DNA of 64,000 nucleotides from contig JAZQFJ010000097.1 of assembly GCA_045539475.1 (NCBI GenBank), positions 1-64,000 on the forward strand, read 5' to 3'. The DNA comes from SIG480 sp045539475 (GTDB taxonomy: Bacteria > Bacillota > Clostridia > Oscillospirales > JAAYXM01). The translations under genes and the position numbers were made by a program. Below are positions 17,326 to 25,016 of the stretch, piece by piece. The notes under the pieces were generated by a model, which did not search any database, was not told the DNA's origin, and saw only the letters and a program-made list of their open reading frames with translations. Position 1 is the first letter of the stretch; each line of letters opens with the position of its first letter.

Positions 17326-18075
17326 TCAATTTCGTCTTGCAACATAGAAAATGCGTTGCTCATCATCAGCGGGGGGATTTTCGGAAAGCTCTCCGAAAAC
17401 AGCGAGAAGGGAAAATTCCGCATTTTCAAGCGCGTTTTTTATCTCATCGTATGAATGGGCACGCTCTGTGTGTTCCTCTTGTTCTCTTGACCACAGCTCG
17501 CCGCAGTTTTTGAATATATCATAAAAAAACGTGCACAGCTGCGAGTCTTTATCATACTCCGCGCTCCATGTGCAGAAGAAATCCTCGCTTTCGCGAAGAA
17601 ACACTGAGCCGTCAAGATTTCGGAATTTTTCATCGGTATTCACATCGAATATAAAAAGCCCGCCGGGACGGATAAAAAACTTGAGTCGAGCAAAAGCTTG
17701 ATTAAGAAGCTCATAGCTTGTGAGATAATTTATGCTGTCAAGGCAACACACCGCGGCATCAACGGTGCCGTAAAGGTCAAGCTCTTCCATGCTCTGGTGC
17801 AGAAACATTGGCGGAGTTCCGGAAACTGTCCACGCCTTTGCCTGAGCTTCAGCGAGCATATCCTCAGAGGCGTCCGTGCCGATGACCTCAAACCCACGCT
17901 CGACTAAAATTACCGAGAGAGAGCCTGTGCCGCAGGCAAGATCAAGAACGTCGTGTACTCCGTCTTTGTCGGAATATTTATCAAAAAGACCGGTGAGATA
18001 GTCTGCCCATAGCGAATAGCGGACATCGCCGGTAAACTCATCGTAGCATTCTGCGAGTGAAGTGTAGCTGCTCAT
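17326..18075 (-). CDS. class I SAM-dependent methyltransferase
   Basis: 249 residues with the Rossmann-like SAM site: DVLDLACGTGSLSVILVERG (motif I, near residue 42), VIGTDASEDML (motif II), VDAAVCCLDSINYL (motif IV) and RPGGLFIFDVNT (motif VI). The substrate cannot be told; similar proteins are common in Clostridia as YqeM-like small-molecule methyltransferases. The ATG overlaps the upstream membrane-protein stop by 4 nt, so the two are co-translated, with mnmE 28 nt downstream. Confidence 0.85.
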   Translation of the reverse strand: MSSYTSLAECYDEFTGDVRYSLWADYLTGLFDKYSDKDGVHDVLDLACGTGSLSVILVERGFEVIGTDASEDMLAEAQAKAWTVSGTPPMFLHQSMEELDLYGTVDAAVCCLDSINYLTSYELLNQAFARLKFFIRPGGLFIFDVNTDEKFRNLDGSVFLRESEDFFCTWSAEYDKDSQLCTFFYDIFKNCGELWSREQEEHTERAHSYDEIKNALENAEFSLLAVFGELSENPPADDEQRIFYVARRN

Positions 18076-18806
18076 AACTTTTCCTCCGGTTGGGATGATT
18101 GTATATTTGTTTTTGCCATTTTACGCTGTTTATATTGCAGCTTGCTGAGCAATGTAAAGTATCCGATAAGGGTTACGGCAAAAGCACCTATGGCATCGAT
18201 TATGATATCCTTCATAGTATCGCCGAGGGCGGCGTGACCGATAAGCTCGGTTCCGTCAGAGAGACGGAATTTTTGCATATTCAGACCGAAAATTGCATCG
18301 CCGGTAAATTCGTATATTTCCCACAGCGCGCCTACAGCGAGTGCAAAGCAAAAAGCAAACAAGCATATAAAAAGCGGACTTAAGGTGACGTGTATTTTTT
18401 CGGAGTCATTCAGTATTCGCACAAGCGTAAAGCCGAGGGCACCGAGCATGGAGCCTGAAAAAGCATGGAGAATGGTATCCCAGTGGGGGATGAGATAATA
18501 AAAGTTTCTTACTTCGCCGAGGTATATGGCACAGTACAGGAAGATAAAATAAAGAATACTCATATAGTTTGGAAGTTCAAACGACCATTTGCGCTCAATA
18601 AGCGCAGGAAGACCGATAACAAGAAGACCGAGACAGCATTGGATAAGCATAAGAACATAGTCACTGCGCAGATGAGTTCCCACATCCGGAGCAGCAACAT
18701 GTTCAGGGGTTATTGCAATTTTTATAACAGAATAGCCTATTGACAGAAAAAGCGTGATAAAAACAAATATGCCGATACCGCGCTTCCAATTGATTTTATT
18801 TTTCAT
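18072..18806 (-). CDS. YjdF-like membrane protein
   Basis: 244-residue polytopic membrane protein with about six hydrophobic segments and a charged, Gln/Lys-rich C-tail. The central motifs HWDTILHAFSGSMLGALGF and ALWEIYEF are typical of the DUF2238/YjdF group, of unknown role. AAAGGTG is about 9 nt before ATG 18806; two closer starts (18815, 18818) overlap that site. First gene of a minus-strand transcript with the methyltransferase and mnmE. Confidence 0.7.
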   Translation of the reverse strand: MKNKINWKRGIGIFVFITLFLSIGYSVIKIAITPEHVAAPDVGTHLRSDYVLMLIQCCLGLLVIGLPALIERKWSFELPNYMSILYFIFLYCAIYLGEVRNFYYLIPHWDTILHAFSGSMLGALGFTLVRILNDSEKIHVTLSPLFICLFAFCFALAVGALWEIYEFTGDAIFGLNMQKFRLSDGTELIGHAALGDTMKDIIIDAIGAFAVTLIGYFTLLSKLQYKQRKMAKTNIQSSQPEEKL

Positions 18807-18876
18807 AGCAGTCATCACCTTTATAAAAATTATATATTATCAGGATAAAATTGTCAATAAATCCCGAAATATATAC

Positions 18877-18905
18877 TTGCACAAATTGCGATATACATAT
18901 ATAAT
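18877..18905 (+). promoter_or_regulatory. promoter of exonuclease gene
   Basis: TTGCAC (18877-18882), 17-nt spacer, perfect TATAAT (18900-18905), about 35 nt before the TTG start at 18941. Confidence 0.6.
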
Positions 18906-18940
18906 ATACATTGGATGAAAATAAAGGACGTGGAATTGTA

Positions 18941-19921
18941 TTGACCTATATAGTAATCGACCTTGAATGGAATCAAGCGAGAAGCAACCGCGATGTCGTT
19001 GAAGACAGCGCGGGCAATAAGCTTTACGGGGAGATAATTCAGATAGGAGCTGTAAAGCTCGGAGCGGACTTGAGGATTGCGGATGAGCTGAAAATAAATG
19101 TGCGCCCGAGGTATTATAAGCTGATTCACAGAAAAGTGCGCCAGATAACAGGCATAAATCAGGATGATCTTGAAAAAGGAGAAGAGTTCCGGAATGCGAT
19201 GCAGACTCTTCGTGCATGGTGCGGAGAAGATTTTGCATTCCTCACATGGGGACCCGATGATATAAGGATTCTCAGACGTAATATAGAAATGTATGGCGAT
19301 GATTCCTCGTGGGCAGAAACGTGGTTTAATCTTCAGGCGATATACAATATCCAGACTCAATCCGGAGATAATCAAAAATCCCTTGCAACTGCGATGGAGC
19401 ATTTTAGTATCGTGCCCGAAGAACCTCTTCACGATGCTCTCAATGACGCTTATTACACGGCGCTCGTTGCCGAGCGGCTTGATATCATACAGGGAATAGC
19501 AGATCTTCTTCAGGCAGAGCGCCGGCGCACCGTCCTTGATGAAACACAGCCGCTTCTTGCAGAAGTGTATTCCGGATATAAGCTGCGCCGTGAGATATTC
19601 CGCGACAAAGAGGCAACAAGTGTCCGGTGCCCGGAATGCGGAAAAGAGTGCTTGGATGTAAAGAAATGGGTGAGCGAAAAAAACGACAGTTATATTACGC
19701 TGGCTTCATGTCCGGAGCACGGAGAATATATTGCACGTATGACCGTAACGAAGAGCGGAGCTATCAACAATGTGTCAAAGATTGTTTACGCGGCTGGCGG
19801 GGGTGCGGCGCTGTTTTATTCAAAGCGAGCAAAGAAGGAAGAAATGCGGAAAACCCGCAGAAAAAAGAAGGTTAAGAGTGTATCTCCGCGAAAAAAAGCA
19901 AATTCTGTTGAAAAAAGTTGA
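18941..19921 (+). CDS. DnaQ-like 3'-5' exonuclease with zinc ribbon and basic tail
   Basis: 326 residues. The exonuclease core has YIVIDLEWNQ (DxE, Exo I), EIIQIGAVKL, WGPDDIRIL (Exo II) and HDALNDAYYTALV (Exo III, H-x4-D), covering residues 1-175. A second part holds CPECGKEC and CPEHG, a likely four-ligand zinc ribbon near 230-265, then a Gly/Ala hydrophobic patch and a Lys/Arg-rich tail. The family acts on DNA or RNA 3' ends; the substrate is not evident. Start TTG 18941 is chosen because AAAGGACG is 10 nt upstream; an earlier in-frame TTG at 18911 has no site. Confidence 0.8.
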   Translation: MTYIVIDLEWNQARSNRDVVEDSAGNKLYGEIIQIGAVKLGADLRIADELKINVRPRYYKLIHRKVRQITGINQDDLEKGEEFRNAMQTLRAWCGEDFAFLTWGPDDIRILRRNIEMYGDDSSWAETWFNLQAIYNIQTQSGDNQKSLATAMEHFSIVPEEPLHDALNDAYYTALVAERLDIIQGIADLLQAERRRTVLDETQPLLAEVYSGYKLRREIFRDKEATSVRCPECGKECLDVKKWVSEKNDSYITLASCPEHGEYIARMTVTKSGAINNVSKIVYAAGGGAALFYSKRAKKEEMRKTRRKKKVKSVSPRKKANSVEKS

Positions 19922-19936
19922 AAAATATGATATAAT
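19908..19936 (+). promoter_or_regulatory. promoter inside the exonuclease 3' end
   Basis: TTGAAA (19908-19913), 17-nt spacer, perfect TATAAT (19931-19936). Drives the acyltransferase-like gene at 20001. Confidence 0.6.
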
Positions 19937-20000
19937 TGGAAGCGTATTTGTGGGATGAGTATATGCGGTGAAAATTGCAAATTAAGGGGATAAAGTATTT

Positions 20001-20894
20001 ATGGGAGAAAAAAATAAGCGCAGGCGCCGCTTTGGGGATCGTTATGACGGTTACAGGGTAAAAAACTTAGACCCTGTTTTTACTGTTATTCCTCATATTA
20101 TGCGCACGCGGCTTGACAGTCAGATTTTTTTTGAAGAGCAGATAGATATTTCAGGGCTTCGCAAGTTCATCGTCGAGAACCGAAAGGATATACCGGGGCT
20201 TTCGATGTATCACTTTTTTGTTGCGGCGCTTGTCAGAACCGTTGCACAGCGTCCTCGCGTAAACCGCTTTGTCAGCGGAAGAAAAATTTTTGCGAGGAAC
20301 TACATAAGAGTATCGCTTACCGTGAAAAAATCTATGCATGAAGACGGTGAGGAGGGAAACCTCACGCCGGATTTTGAACCTACCGACACATTGCAAGATG
20401 TAACGGAAAAGTTTAATGCCGCGCTTGCAGAGGTGCGGGCTGAGGAGGAAGCAACAGCGAGCGGGAATGATACGGATGCCATAGTAAAGCTGTTGAATTA
20501 CCTTCCCGGGTTTCTTATAAAATTTGTGGTGTGGTCAATCCGTTCTCTCGATTCCGTCGGACTTATGCCGAAGATAATAAATAAGGTGAGCCCGTTCCAT
20601 TCGTCCGTGTTCGTAACGAATGTCGGTTCAATCGGGCTTAATCCGGTGTATCATCATCTGTATGAGTTTGGTACAACGTCTATGTTTATGGCAATCGGAA
20701 AAAAAGAAATTGTGAATACGTTAAACCGTGACGGAACGCTTGAGCATAAGCATGTTATAAATATGCGCTTTGTTCTTGATGAGAGAATTTGTGACGGATA
20801 TTATTTCGCATCTGCCATAAAGCTGTTTAAGCATTACGTTAAAAATCCGGAGCTTCTTCTCACACCGCCTGATTACATAGGCGAGGATGCTTGA
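20001..20894 (+). CDS. free-standing 2-oxoacid dehydrogenase acyltransferase/CAT-like protein
   Basis: 297 residues resembling the catalytic domain of dihydrolipoamide acyltransferases and chloramphenicol acetyltransferase. The block VFVTNVGSIGLNPVYHHLYEFGTTSMFMAIGK corresponds to the fold's core; DERICDGYYFA replaces the active-site DHRxxDG, so the catalytic His is absent and an Arg-Ile-Cys-Asp stretch stands there. There is no lipoyl or E1-binding domain. It may be an acyltransferase with a changed mechanism or a non-catalytic homologue. AAGGGGAT precedes the ATG. Confidence 0.7.
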   Translation: MGEKNKRRRRFGDRYDGYRVKNLDPVFTVIPHIMRTRLDSQIFFEEQIDISGLRKFIVENRKDIPGLSMYHFFVAALVRTVAQRPRVNRFVSGRKIFARNYIRVSLTVKKSMHEDGEEGNLTPDFEPTDTLQDVTEKFNAALAEVRAEEEATASGNDTDAIVKLLNYLPGFLIKFVVWSIRSLDSVGLMPKIINKVSPFHSSVFVTNVGSIGLNPVYHHLYEFGTTSMFMAIGKKEIVNTLNRDGTLEHKHVINMRFVLDERICDGYYFASAIKLFKHYVKNPELLLTPPDYIGEDA

Positions 20895-20941
20895 TTCTTT
20901 CAAAGAACAGCCTCAGAACTCATAAAAAAGAAAAACAAATG

Positions 20942-20988
20942 CCCGCACAATCGGAAAATCTCCGACCGTGCGGGTTGATTATTTTTTT
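20942..20988. terminator. terminator between converging genes
   Basis: CCCGCAC (20942-20948) pairs with GTGCGGG (20968-20974), with an inner TCGG/CCGA extension. ATTTTTTT follows on plus, and an A/T-rich run on the other side suits the minus gene. Confidence 0.85.
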
Positions 20989-20992
20989 GTTT

Positions 20993-22168
20993 TTATCTTT
21001 TTTCAGAGATGTCGTTTACGGGAGAGTCGAGGAATGTTATGGTGTAGGTGCGGTAATTGTTGGTGTTAAGATATCGCAAAATGCGAGTCAACGCACCGGT
21101 ATGAATATCCGAGTCGGAAAGCGTAAGCACCGGAACAGAGGCAGAGGTTGCTTCGAGGCGTGAAATTGCGGAGCTGTACACGCGTGATGAGGTATTTCCC
21201 TGCGGGGATATATGTCCGTCCCAGATTCGGTAACCGAGCGATATGATGTGGTCAACCGTGTTTTCGGAAAGCGACTTACTGCCACCGGGAACACGCAGAA
21301 GGCGTGTTTTTATTTTTACAGCTTCAAAAAGATTTTCATTTGCAAGGTCAAGCGCCGTTGAGAGCGTATCGCCTCCGGTGGAAAAGTCAGAGTCGCCGTT
21401 CTGAGAAAGAGTTCCTATAGCGTGCCCTGCCGAGAAAGCACGGCGCAGCTCATTATCATATTCGTGAATTACATTGCCCTGCACAAAAAAGGTTGCACGA
21501 TATCCGTAACGTGAAAGCGAGTCGAGTATGCTTTTGAAGTTTTTACCATCAGTTATATTAAAAGAAAGCCTTATGTTTTTGCGTGTCACTTCCTCCTCGG
21601 GATCATCATCCGGTTGCGGTTGTGGTTGGGGAGCAGCGCTGCCGGCATTTTGCTGTTCCTTGCTCGCTTTGTATGCGGCGAGAAGATCCGGGATCTCGTT
21701 CTGTGCGATATATATAAACATATTGTTCGGGATATCGCCTGAGCGCTTTATACGTATCATGGGAAGCTCGGAAAGATACGTATATTCAAAACCGAGCATC
21801 TGAGCCGTGAACTGGACAGGAACATAAACCGTTCCGGATGCGGCAAAGGAAACAGCTTTGTACGGGATTTTTTCTGCGGCGGTATACGCAACTGTTTTGT
21901 TGAGGTCAAATATAAGCGTTGTGTCCCATGTGTACAAAACGAGCATTCGTTCTGCCGCGTTATAAGAGCTGTTTACATTGAGGTTTCCTTTTGTGAAGCA
22001 CTGATAATCTATGTACCACACGCCGCTGGAACGTATCGGCATCGCATCGGTAAGCGGAAGCACCGTGTTTCCTGCGGCAACAAAAACCTCACCGTCAGCA
22101 CCTGCCGGCAACGCAAACAGCAAAGTGAAAATACACACTATAAGGATTAAAGTCACTGTTTTTTTCAA
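20993..22168 (-). CDS. secreted degenerate NodB-like polysaccharide deacetylase with copper-amine-oxidase N-domain
   Basis: 391 residues. A signal peptide (MKKTVTLILIVCIFTLLFALPAGA) is followed by a copper-amine-oxidase-N-type beta domain (about 25-140), a Pro/Gln/Asp/Glu linker near 180-195 and a NodB-homology domain. Metal-site residues are largely lost: the TFDDGP motif reads SFNITDGKN, the H-x3-H motif reads GHAIGTLSQNGD, and the late His motif is VLTLSDSD. RVPGG is kept. It probably binds cell-wall glycans rather than deacetylating them. Start is TTG 22168 with AAAGGGG 9 nt upstream. Confidence 0.75.
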   Translation of the reverse strand: MKKTVTLILIVCIFTLLFALPAGADGEVFVAAGNTVLPLTDAMPIRSSGVWYIDYQCFTKGNLNVNSSYNAAERMLVLYTWDTTLIFDLNKTVAYTAAEKIPYKAVSFAASGTVYVPVQFTAQMLGFEYTYLSELPMIRIKRSGDIPNNMFIYIAQNEIPDLLAAYKASKEQQNAGSAAPQPQPQPDDDPEEEVTRKNIRLSFNITDGKNFKSILDSLSRYGYRATFFVQGNVIHEYDNELRRAFSAGHAIGTLSQNGDSDFSTGGDTLSTALDLANENLFEAVKIKTRLLRVPGGSKSLSENTVDHIISLGYRIWDGHISPQGNTSSRVYSSAISRLEATSASVPVLTLSDSDIHTGALTRILRYLNTNNYRTYTITFLDSPVNDISEKR

Positions 22169-22193
22169 AGCAAGTCACCCCTTTACACCTTAT

Positions 22194-22222
22194 ATTATAC
22201 AGTTTCAGCACGTATTTTGCAA
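22194..22222 (-). promoter_or_regulatory. promoter of the NodB-like gene
   Basis: On the minus strand TTGCAA (22222-22217), 17-nt spacer, TATAAT (22199-22194), about 26 nt before the TTG start. Confidence 0.6.
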
Positions 22223-22300
22223 TATACAAATTTTTTGAAGCTAAGAAAGGTAATACTTTGCGGGGAAATTTCATATTCTCACATAGAACGGAGTGAGGAT

Positions 22301-23650
22301 ATGAAAACAGGTTCGCAAATTATACAGGCGATAAACAGTGCTCTGTGGGGAGTGCCGATGCTCGTGTTGCTTATGGGATGCGGGGTGTATCTTACGTTTG
22401 CTTTGCACGCTTTTCAGCTTACGCGTGCACGTATGTGGATGCGAGAAACCTTCGGCTCGTTGTTTAGGAAAAAGAACGGGCAGGGGAACGGGATTTCGCC
22501 GTATCGCGCTGTCAGCTCTGCGCTTGCATCCTCGATAGGTACAGGGAATATAGTGGGTGTTGCAACGGCAATTGCTGCGGGCGGTGCGGGTGCCGTTTTC
22601 TGGATGTGGGTGTCGGCAACCTTTGGAATGGCAATAAAATATGCAGAAATACTCCTTGCCGTAAAATTCCGGCGCAAGGATAAATGCGGATATCACGGCG
22701 GACCTATGTACTACATTGAAGAAGGTCTCGGAAAGGGATACAAATGGCTTGCCGTGATGTTTGCTTTTTCGGGAATGCTTGCCTGCCTCGGTATGGGGGC
22801 TATGAATCAGTCAAGTTCAATTGCAGCCGTGATACAACCGTATACTCATATATCAAAGCCTGTGTGCGGTGCAATTCTCGCAATAATTGCAATTCTTGCA
22901 GTAAGCGGGGGAATTGCACGCATATCAAGCGTGACATCGGCGCTTGTTCCGATAATGGCAGGAATGTACATACTTGCTGGAATAGTCATTATATGTATTT
23001 CACCGAGGGATATATACGGAGCTTTTTGCGAGATAATATCTTCGGCTATTGCACCGTGTGCAATATACGGCGGAGCAGCGGGAACGGCGGTACGAAGCGC
23101 CGTGCGCTATGGCGTTGCAAGAGGTGTTTTTTCAAATGAGGCGGGACTTGGCACTTCTCCGATAGTACACGCTGCGGCAGATGCAAAAGGTCCGGTGCAG
23201 CAGGGCTTGTGGGGCGTATTTGAGGTGTTCGTCGATACAATTGTTGTATGCACGGTGACGGCGGTTGTTATCATCGGCTCCGGGACGCATCTCGGAGAAG
23301 CTTCCGGTGCGGGGATGGTGACGCTTGCGTTTGAAAAATATTTCGGGCACTTCGGCGGTGTATTTGTGGCAACTGCAACGGTAATGTTTGCCGTTTCAAC
23401 CATTCTCGGCTGGTCGTATTACGGCGAGAGTTGTATCGGCTATCTCTGCGGAAACAGACAGAGCATCGCAAAAGCGTACAGAGCTCTGTTTGCGGCGGCA
23501 GTTTTTCTGGGCGCGGTTATGCACGGTGATACAGTGTGGGAACTTGCAGATATGTTCAATGGAATGATGATGGTGCCGAACCTGATCGCCGTAATATCCC
23601 TTTCGGGAATTGTCGTAAAAGAAACGAAAAACGCTATCAAAATGAAATAA
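22301..23650 (+). CDS. alanine/glycine:cation symporter (AGCS) family
   Basis: 449-residue sodium:amino-acid symporter of the AlsT/AgcS type with about 11 membrane segments. Marks are SSALASSIGTGNIVGVATAI, GMAIKYAEILLAVKFR, GGPMYYIEEGLGK and FSNEAGLGTSPIVHAAA, all conserved in AGCS proteins that import alanine or glycine with Na+. ATG 22301 has GGAGTGAGG 3-10 nt upstream; the frame is open back to 22217 but without a site. The 3' end of the gene contributes one arm of the CRISPR array's likely terminator. Confidence 0.9.
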   Translation: MKTGSQIIQAINSALWGVPMLVLLMGCGVYLTFALHAFQLTRARMWMRETFGSLFRKKNGQGNGISPYRAVSSALASSIGTGNIVGVATAIAAGGAGAVFWMWVSATFGMAIKYAEILLAVKFRRKDKCGYHGGPMYYIEEGLGKGYKWLAVMFAFSGMLACLGMGAMNQSSSIAAVIQPYTHISKPVCGAILAIIAILAVSGGIARISSVTSALVPIMAGMYILAGIVIICISPRDIYGAFCEIISSAIAPCAIYGGAAGTAVRSAVRYGVARGVFSNEAGLGTSPIVHAAADAKGPVQQGLWGVFEVFVDTIVVCTVTAVVIIGSGTHLGEASGAGMVTLAFEKYFGHFGGVFVATATVMFAVSTILGWSYYGESCIGYLCGNRQSIAKAYRALFAAAVFLGAVMHGDTVWELADMFNGMMMVPNLIAVISLSGIVVKETKNAIKMK

Positions 23651-23667
23651 ACATTCTGATAGCGTTT
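23625..23667 (-). terminator. terminator of the CRISPR array inside the symporter 3' end
   Basis: AAACGCTATCA (23629-23639) pairs exactly with TGATAGCGTTT (23657-23667), loop 17 nt. On the minus strand the stem runs into GTTTTTCG, so it fits termination of the pre-crRNA. The GTTT of the last repeat is part of the stem. Confidence 0.65.
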
Positions 23668-24029
23668 GACTGTTATATGAAATTACACTACTCTCAAACA
23701 AAGATAGACGAAAACGAGCCGTTTTGTTGGTTTGACTGCTATATGAAATTACACTACTCTCAAACCCGTCTCGCTTGCGTTGTCGTCGTCGCATAGTTTG
23801 ACTGCTATATGGAATTACACTACTCTCAAACCACCTACAAGCAGAGCGGAACAAGCGACCTGTTTGACTGCTATATGAAATTACACTACTCTCAAACCAG
23901 ACGGAGTATGACAGGTTTTGGGATGATGTTTGACTGCTATATGAAATTACACTACTCTCAAACGCTATTCACCTTAAAAATGCGCTTAACACTGTTTGAC
24001 TGCTATATGAAATTACACTACTCTCAAAC
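23664..24029 (-). CRISPR. type II-A CRISPR array, 6 repeats and 5 spacers
   Basis: Six 36-bp repeats start at 23664, 23730, 23796, 23862, 23928 and 23994, separated by five spacers of exactly 30 bp. On the minus strand the repeat begins GTTTGAGAGTAGTG and ends CATATAGCAGTCAAAC. The first (23664) has one change (C to T at 23673) and the third (23796) one change (A to G at 23812); the other four are identical. Divergence at the left end, cas genes on the minus strand, and the ATTTGAG anchor at the right end all place the leader at 24030 and transcription leftwards. Open frames through this stretch are artefacts of the repeat. Confidence 0.98.
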
Positions 24030-24096
24030 CTCAAATTCATGATGGCGGAGTAATCTTGCCCTACAAAACAAGAGTAATTTCATATAGCAAGCAGTG
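24030..24096 (-). promoter_or_regulatory. CRISPR leader with ATTTGAG anchor and inverted anti-repeat
   Basis: About 67 bp lie between the ancestral end of csn2 and the first repeat. Directly at the repeat the minus strand reads ATTTGAG, the leader-anchoring sequence known for some type II-A loci. At 24074-24088 is a 15-bp exact copy of the repeat core in inverted orientation, so the leader RNA would read GCTATATGAAATTAC, complementary to the repeat. No convincing -35/-10 pair for the array was found here. Confidence 0.7.
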
Positions 24097-24765
24097 TTAT
24101 ATGACGCACAAATCATTATCTATAATAAGCTTGTGCTCATTTTTGGAATTATATTTCTAATACCCCTCAAAAAGAAGCAGATAGAGCTTTTCGTATCTGA
24201 AAAACTTATAAACGTCTTCTATGTCTTTTTCCGAAAGAAATTGCTTAAGATTAACAAAAGCAAAAACAGTTTTTCCGAAAAATTCGTTTTCTACCTTCGC
24301 ATAATTGCAGATTTTTTCCGGCAAAGACGAATGGATATCCGACACAGTTACAGGTGCAGCTTTGAGAAGCATCGCTATATCTATTGAATTTTCAAGGTGC
24401 ACGGAAATATCAAAATCAGAAATAAGCTCAAGCATATACTGCTCAATCGAGGACATAAGCTCCGATGTTTTTGCGAAAAGTTCGCCATCAAATGCTTTTT
24501 CCGAAAGACGTGAGAGAAGCTTTGTTGCAAGTTTTCGCTCGTTTACCGAGAAACCGAACATATCTCCGACGAAGGTGATGTTCTTCTCTACAGGACGCTC
24601 GTTGTGTGAATCGGAAAGAATGAATTCTCCTTCATTGCCGTCGCATTGAAGAGATAACTCATTCATAAGTGAATAAAAAAGAGAACTGTTCTCTATTATT
24701 ATAACATTTGCTTTCTCATCTTGCAAGGGGAAATGTTCACCAAAGACGGAATGGAAGAGCTTCAC
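24097..24765 (-). pseudogene. csn2: csn2 with in-frame amber stop near the C-terminus
   Basis: Csn2 is the ring-forming DNA-binding protein required for spacer acquisition in type II-A systems. The open frame covers 202 residues (24157-24765): PLQDEKANVIIIENSS at the start, ITFVGDMFGFSVNERK near residue 63, and KTVFAFVNLKQFLSEKDIEDV near 165. It ends LLLFEGY followed by TAG at 24157-24159. In the same frame the next 19 codons read KYNSKNEHKLIIDNDLCVI, then TAA at 24097-24099. That is the normal Csn2 end (an IIID-DLC type tail) and restores the family length of about 220. The start overlaps the cas2 remnant stop by 4 nt. The TAG is a recent nonsense change; other genes here stop with TAG, so recoding is unlikely. 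Confidence 0.85.
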
Positions 24766-25016
24766 AAAACCACCAACCTTTCATCGGTATCAATAACAAT
24801 GCTTTGCTTTTCTCCGAGAACATACGCCATCTTCGAATATTGCTTTTCCGTTATGGCAAGCATTTGTATAATTCCTTTTTCAGGTGAAGCTTCACGAACT
24901 TTTTTCATTATTGATTCCAATACAGTTATGTTAAGGGCAAGCTTGCTGTAAACAGAGTTTTGGACCATAATAAATCCGCTTTTAATTAGGAATTTGCGAA
25001 ATCTTGAATATGCTCT
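24762..25016 (-). pseudogene. cas2: cas2 remnant, N-terminus deleted
   Basis: The open frame from ATG 24968 gives 68 residues: MVQNSVYSKLALNITVLES, then PEKGIIQMLAITEKQYSKM and a VIDTDERLVVL end, which is the C-terminal two thirds of type II Cas2. Upstream without a start codon the same frame continues RAYSRFRKFLIKSGFI, also Cas2. The frame then meets unrelated sequence and TAA at 25032-25034. The first ~20 codons, including the N-terminal beta strand with the metal-site Asp, are missing, because a deletion joins cas2 to the first codons of cas1. Translation from 24968 is possible by coupling, but the product cannot form a normal Cas1-Cas2 integrase. Confidence 0.88.

Noticed and set aside
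23536..24042. Open frames on the plus strand across the CRISPR array (86 and 77 residues)
   Set aside because: They repeat the translated 36-bp CRISPR repeat (CYMKLHYSQT) and are an artefact of the array.
24061..24096. The leader anti-repeat as the functional tracrRNA
   Set aside because: It lacks the bulge, the following hairpins and a terminator; the complete tracrRNA is at 29119-29231 on the other strand.
24157..24159. TAG in csn2 read as a sense codon (recoded organism)
   Set aside because: Other genes in the window, for example hemZ, end with TAG as their only sensible stop, so TAG is a stop here.
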